Positions 60,569-64,000 of a stretch of 64,000 bases of DNA are shown piece by piece (the first letter of the stretch is position 1; each line of letters begins with the position of its first letter). This DNA comes from Gammaproteobacteria bacterium (GTDB lineage: Bacteria > Pseudomonadota > Gammaproteobacteria > Steroidobacterales > Steroidobacteraceae): the NCBI GenBank assembly GCA_025355645.1, contig JANXZG010000027.1, forward strand, positions 36,957-100,956, in the 5' to 3' direction. The translations under genes and the position numbers were made by a program. Under the pieces are notes generated by a model. The model searched no databases. It was not told the DNA's origin and saw nothing but the letters and a program-made list of their open reading frames with translations.

Positions 60569-61915
60569 TTAACTCGAGGCCAGGGAAACCTTGACGCTGA
60601 GCCCCGGGGCGTGGTCGCCCAGAGTCAGTTCCGATTCATGCAGACGCGCGATGGCCTGCGCGAGGCTGAGCCCGAGTCCATTTCCCGGTGTGCTGCGGCT
60701 GCTTTCGATGCGATAAAAACGTTGTAGGACCTTCTCGTACATTTGCGCGGGAATGCCCGGCCCGTTGTCGGAAACGATGACCTCAAGGCGATCCCGGTTC
60801 CTCGTCGCACTAAGTTCGATCCGCGCACGGTCGGGCGAGTGCCGGATTGCATTGTCGAGAAGATTGGCGAATAGTTGCGTCAGCAACTCGCGGTCGCCCA
60901 CGACGCGCAGCGAAGTGCCCAGGTCCGTCGTCAGTGTCTGGTGCCGTTCCTCGATCGCGGATTGATAGATCTCGATCACATTGCGCAATAATTCACTCAG
61001 GTCTAGGGGCACGAAGCCCGCCTTGCGGGCACCACTTTCAATTTGCGCAATGCGCAATAGCGCTCCGAAGGTCTCGAGGATCGAATCGATGTCGTGCATG
61101 GTCTGCTCGATGACCTGCGCCACTCCCTCGCCAGAGACGTTGCGACGCTGCGCAAGTTCCAGGCGTTGCCTGAGTCGGGTCAGCGGTGTCCGCAAGTCGT
61201 GGGCGATATCGTTCGCGACCTGTCGCAGCCCCTCCATCAACGACTGGATCCGGTCCAGCATCGCATTTAGGCTTGCTGCTAAGTGATCGAACTCGTCGCC
61301 GGTGCCGCGTTCCGGGATACGGCGCTGCAGATCGCCTCCGATAATGTCACGGCTCGTCTGGCTCACCGCCTCGATGCGGCGCAGGAACGACAGGCTCATC
61401 GCCGCGCCACCCGCAAGCGACACCAGCATCGCCAGAGCGAGGCCCCATAGAAAGCCGTTGATCACGAGTTCTTCCATCTCGTGTAGCTGCACAGTGCTCA
61501 GCCCGACGAACAGGTAGCTGCCCTCACCGATCATGACGCCCCGGCCACGGATGCCGCTGAAAGGGTTCTTGCCGTGACGTGTCGAGCCCGGCCACTGCCG
61601 CACCCCCGGAACCGGGTCGATGGCCGGCAGGTTTCCTGCGAGCGGCTGACCACTCGCATCCTGGAGCAGGTAAAAATAGTCCGGCGATCGGCCAATCAAG
61701 GAGGCCACGCCCTCGCGCAAGCGCTCGGTGTTTCCGTCCGGCGCGGCCGACCGGATTTCGGCCAATTCGCCGGCGACGCTCGCATCTATCTGCCGCTCCA
61801 TGGCATGAGTCGTCGCCCAGAATACAATGCCGAACAACAGCAAGTAGCCGAGACTGGTCAGCCCGCCGTAGAGTACCGTCAGGCGAAAGCTCGAGGTCCG
61901 GAATACCCTATGCAT
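60569..61915 (-). CDS. Two-component sensor histidine kinase
   Basis: HAMP then DIAHDLRTPLTRLRQRLELAQ; NLLDNAIRHSPDRARI; SDNGPGIP; GNGLGLSLAQAI. Confidence 0.95.
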   Translation of the reverse strand: MHRVFRTSSFRLTVLYGGLTSLGYLLLFGIVFWATTHAMERQIDASVAGELAEIRSAAPDGNTERLREGVASLIGRSPDYFYLLQDASGQPLAGNLPAIDPVPGVRQWPGSTRHGKNPFSGIRGRGVMIGEGSYLFVGLSTVQLHEMEELVINGFLWGLALAMLVSLAGGAAMSLSFLRRIEAVSQTSRDIIGGDLQRRIPERGTGDEFDHLAASLNAMLDRIQSLMEGLRQVANDIAHDLRTPLTRLRQRLELAQRRNVSGEGVAQVIEQTMHDIDSILETFGALLRIAQIESGARKAGFVPLDLSELLRNVIEIYQSAIEERHQTLTTDLGTSLRVVGDRELLTQLFANLLDNAIRHSPDRARIELSATRNRDRLEVIVSDNGPGIPAQMYEKVLQRFYRIESSRSTPGNGLGLSLAQAIARLHESELTLGDHAPGLSVKVSLASS

Positions 61916-62585
61916 TGGCCCGCAGACAATACCCGGAGCCACGCACCGTGTGAATCAGCGCAGCACCCGAGCCGCGGTCTACTTTACTGCGCAGCCTGCT
62001 GATGTGACTCTCGACGACGTTCGTATGCGGGTCGAAATGCAAGTCCCATACTTTCTCAAGTAGCATCGTGCGGGTCACCACGGTATCTGCATGGCGCATT
62101 AGGTATTCGAGCAGGCGAAGCTCACGCGGCTGCAAATCGATGGCCTGACCCGCGCGCTTCACCGCACGCGTAAGTAGGTCCATCTCGAGGTCGGCAACGC
62201 GTAGTTTGGTTTCCTGTGTCGCTCGACGGGGCCTACGCCCGAGAGCTGCCACGCGGGCGGCGAGTTCAGAGAACGCAAACGGCTTGACGAGGTAGTCATC
62301 GGCCCCCGCATTCAGTCCGGCGACCCGGTCATCGATTCCGCCCAATGTCGTCAGGATCAGCACCGGCCACTCGATGCCACCGCCTCGCAATGTGCGAACC
62401 AATCCAATGCCATCAAGCCCCGGCAACATGCGATCAATTATCACAATATCCCATTCCTCGCCGGCGGCACGAATTAAGCCCTCCCGGCCGTCCCTAGCAA
62501 TAGCGACGTCATGTCCTGCCTCTTGTAGGCCCTGTGACACGTAGCTGGCAGTTTCGGCGTCGTCTTCGACTACCAGGATTTTCAC
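61908..62585 (-). CDS. OmpR-family response regulator
   Basis: MKILVVEDDAETASYVSQGLQEAGHDV; DIVIIDRMLPGLDGI; LVKPFAFSELAARV; winged-helix DLQPRELRLLEYLMRHADTVVTRTMLLEKVWD. Confidence 0.95.
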   Translation of the reverse strand: MKILVVEDDAETASYVSQGLQEAGHDVAIARDGREGLIRAAGEEWDIVIIDRMLPGLDGIGLVRTLRGGGIEWPVLILTTLGGIDDRVAGLNAGADDYLVKPFAFSELAARVAALGRRPRRATQETKLRVADLEMDLLTRAVKRAGQAIDLQPRELRLLEYLMRHADTVVTRTMLLEKVWDLHFDPHTNVVESHISRLRSKVDRGSGAALIHTVRGSGYCLRANA

Positions 62586-62702
62586 GGCTTCTCCTGTTTA
62601 TAGCACCCGCTTTTATAGGCAACCGCGTGCCTGATCAAGTTGTCGATCGGTAATGTTTTCGCAACCATGCTCCAAGCTTGCACGAGCTAGAGTTGTCCGG
62701 CA

Positions 62703-64000
62703 ATGCGAACCCCTGCGCACGTTGTGGCCGCGTATTTATCCAGCCTAATGGCCCTCCTGGCAGGCGGGTGCGCGACCTACTCGTCGCTGCCGCTCGACGT
62801 CGATGCGCAACCGAGGGCCAGCCTCGAATTGCTGGTGCATCGGGACCCCTTGCCAGCGCAATTCGGTATGGACGACGTCGCCGTGCTTGCGCTGCAGAAT
62901 AATCCGGACCTGCTCGCAGCCCGCGCTCAACACGGCATCGCCGCGGCGCAACTGCGTGAAGCCGGTATTCTGCCCAACCCCACGGTTGCGGGCACCTTCT
63001 CGCACATCATCAGCGGTCCTGGAACCACGAATCCCATCACCGCCTCTTTAAGCATGGACATGCGCTCGTTGCTTCTTCTTCCGACGCGCCGGGCCGCCGC
63101 CAAGCAGGCTCTGCGGCAGACGGATGCAAGCGTGCTGTGGGAGGAGTGGCAGGTCATCGCCAAGGCCCGAATCTTGGTGATCGACCTGGTTTCGGGGGAG
63201 CAACAGCTACAGGCCGTGGCGCAGGCGGAGCACATGGTTGGTGAGCGCGCCGCGAACGGCCGTGAGGCACTCGCTACTGGAGACGGAGCGATTGGTACCC
63301 TGCTGCCCGATCTCAGCGCCGAGGCCGACTTGCGCCGGCAGCTCGATGACTTTACGCACCAGCAGGCGCAGCGGCGCGCCGATCTGAACAAGCTGCTTGG
63401 CCTTGTGCCGGCAGCGGTTATCCCGCTGCAGGAGTCTATAGTACTCCCGCCGCTAGAGCCTGATGCTGTAGCTGAAGCACTGCGAACCATTGTGAGCCGG
63501 CGGCCGGATTTACTGGCCCTGCAATACGGGTATCAATCGCAAGAGGAACAAGTGCGTGGCGCCATCCGCGCCCAATTCCCGGTTCTCAGCTTAGGAGTGG
63601 GCGGCGAACGCGACAACACCGACGTGCGCAGCGCTGGACCCCAGATTTCTTTTGAGCTGCCGATCTTTGACCGCAATCAGGGAAAGATTGCCACCGAACG
63701 GGCAACCCGCCTGCAACTCCATGAGGAATTCACGGCGCGCCTGATCGATGCGCAGCAGGAGGTCCTTGCGCTGCTCGCGGAGCAGGCATTGCTACGTAAC
63801 CAGCTCGACGCTAAACGTCCCCAGCTTTCCGTTCTGACAAACGCCGCGGAACAGGCAGAGGCTGCCTATCGGGCAGGGGATCTCGATGAACGCAGTTTCG
63901 TCGACATATTGGTCGCGCGCAGCGCCAAGCAACAGGAAGTATTCACGATGGAACAGAATCTCCTTGATCAGCAGGTGGCAATTGCCACGTTACTCGGCGC
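62703..64000 (+). CDS. TolC-family outer membrane efflux lipoprotein (runs off window end)
   Basis: MRTPAHVVAAYLSSLMALLAGGCATYSS lipobox; VAVLALQNNPDLLAARAQHGIAAAQLREAGILPNPTVAG; RRPDLLALQYGYQSQEEQVRGAIRAQFPVLSLGVGGE; absent from supplied ORF track because no stop lies in the window. Confidence 0.9.
   Translation, partial: MRTPAHVVAAYLSSLMALLAGGCATYSSLPLDVDAQPRASLELLVHRDPLPAQFGMDDVAVLALQNNPDLLAARAQHGIAAAQLREAGILPNPTVAGTFSHIISGPGTTNPITASLSMDMRSLLLLPTRRAAAKQALRQTDASVLWEEWQVIAKARILVIDLVSGEQQLQAVAQAEHMVGERAANGREALATGDGAIGTLLPDLSAEADLRRQLDDFTHQQAQRRADLNKLLGLVPAAVIPLQESIVLPPLEPDAVAEALRTIVSRRPDLLALQYGYQSQEEQVRGAIRAQFPVLSLGVGGERDNTDVRSAGPQISFELPIFDRNQGKIATERATRLQLHEEFTARLIDAQQEVLALLAEQALLRNQLDAKRPQLSVLTNAAEQAEAAYRAGDLDERSFVDILVARSAKQQEVFTMEQNLLDQQVAIATLLG

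Noticed and set aside
1-64000. CRISPR arrays, prophage, integrases, transposases or toxin-antitoxin pairs
   Set aside because: No regularly spaced repeats or corresponding protein motifs were seen on reading either strand

Overview
The 64 kb window reads as a high-GC gammaproteobacterial-type chromosome segment (Steroidobacteraceae/Xanthomonadales-like from gene content; this is inference). I saw no rRNA, tRNA, CRISPR array or transposase. About 1-24 kb looks like a catabolic/uptake neighbourhood: three CocE/NonD-type hydrolases, a quinoprotein alcohol dehydrogenase with a C-terminal cytochrome c domain, PhyH and TauD dioxygenases, a TonB receptor followed by a TPR-sulfotransferase, an M1 aminopeptidase, an FAD oxidoreductase and a solute-binding protein. 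Many genes in the first ~30 kb carry frameshifts or are remnants: CocE copy 1, PQQ dehydrogenase, a diheme cytochrome c, a TPR-sulfotransferase paralog, a DMT transporter, a DUF202 protein and an MBL hydrolase. From ~30.3 kb onward the genes are almost all intact. They include a ferritin-like/Fer4_19/CDGSH fusion, a DedA-rhodanese-thioesterase triple fusion, a Ni/Co permease with a divergent TonB receptor, cydP-cydA-cydB-cydX, a propeller-cytochrome c-propeller fusion, msrA with a DipZ-like gene, cysH, a CehA/McbA metallohydrolase, a two-component system and a TolC-type protein running off the end. Four genes absent from or hidden in the supplied ORF track were recovered by reading: cydX, cydP with a GTG start, a 53-aa small protein at 32929, and the TolC-like CDS at 62703. 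No computation or database search was run; family names rest on motif recognition.
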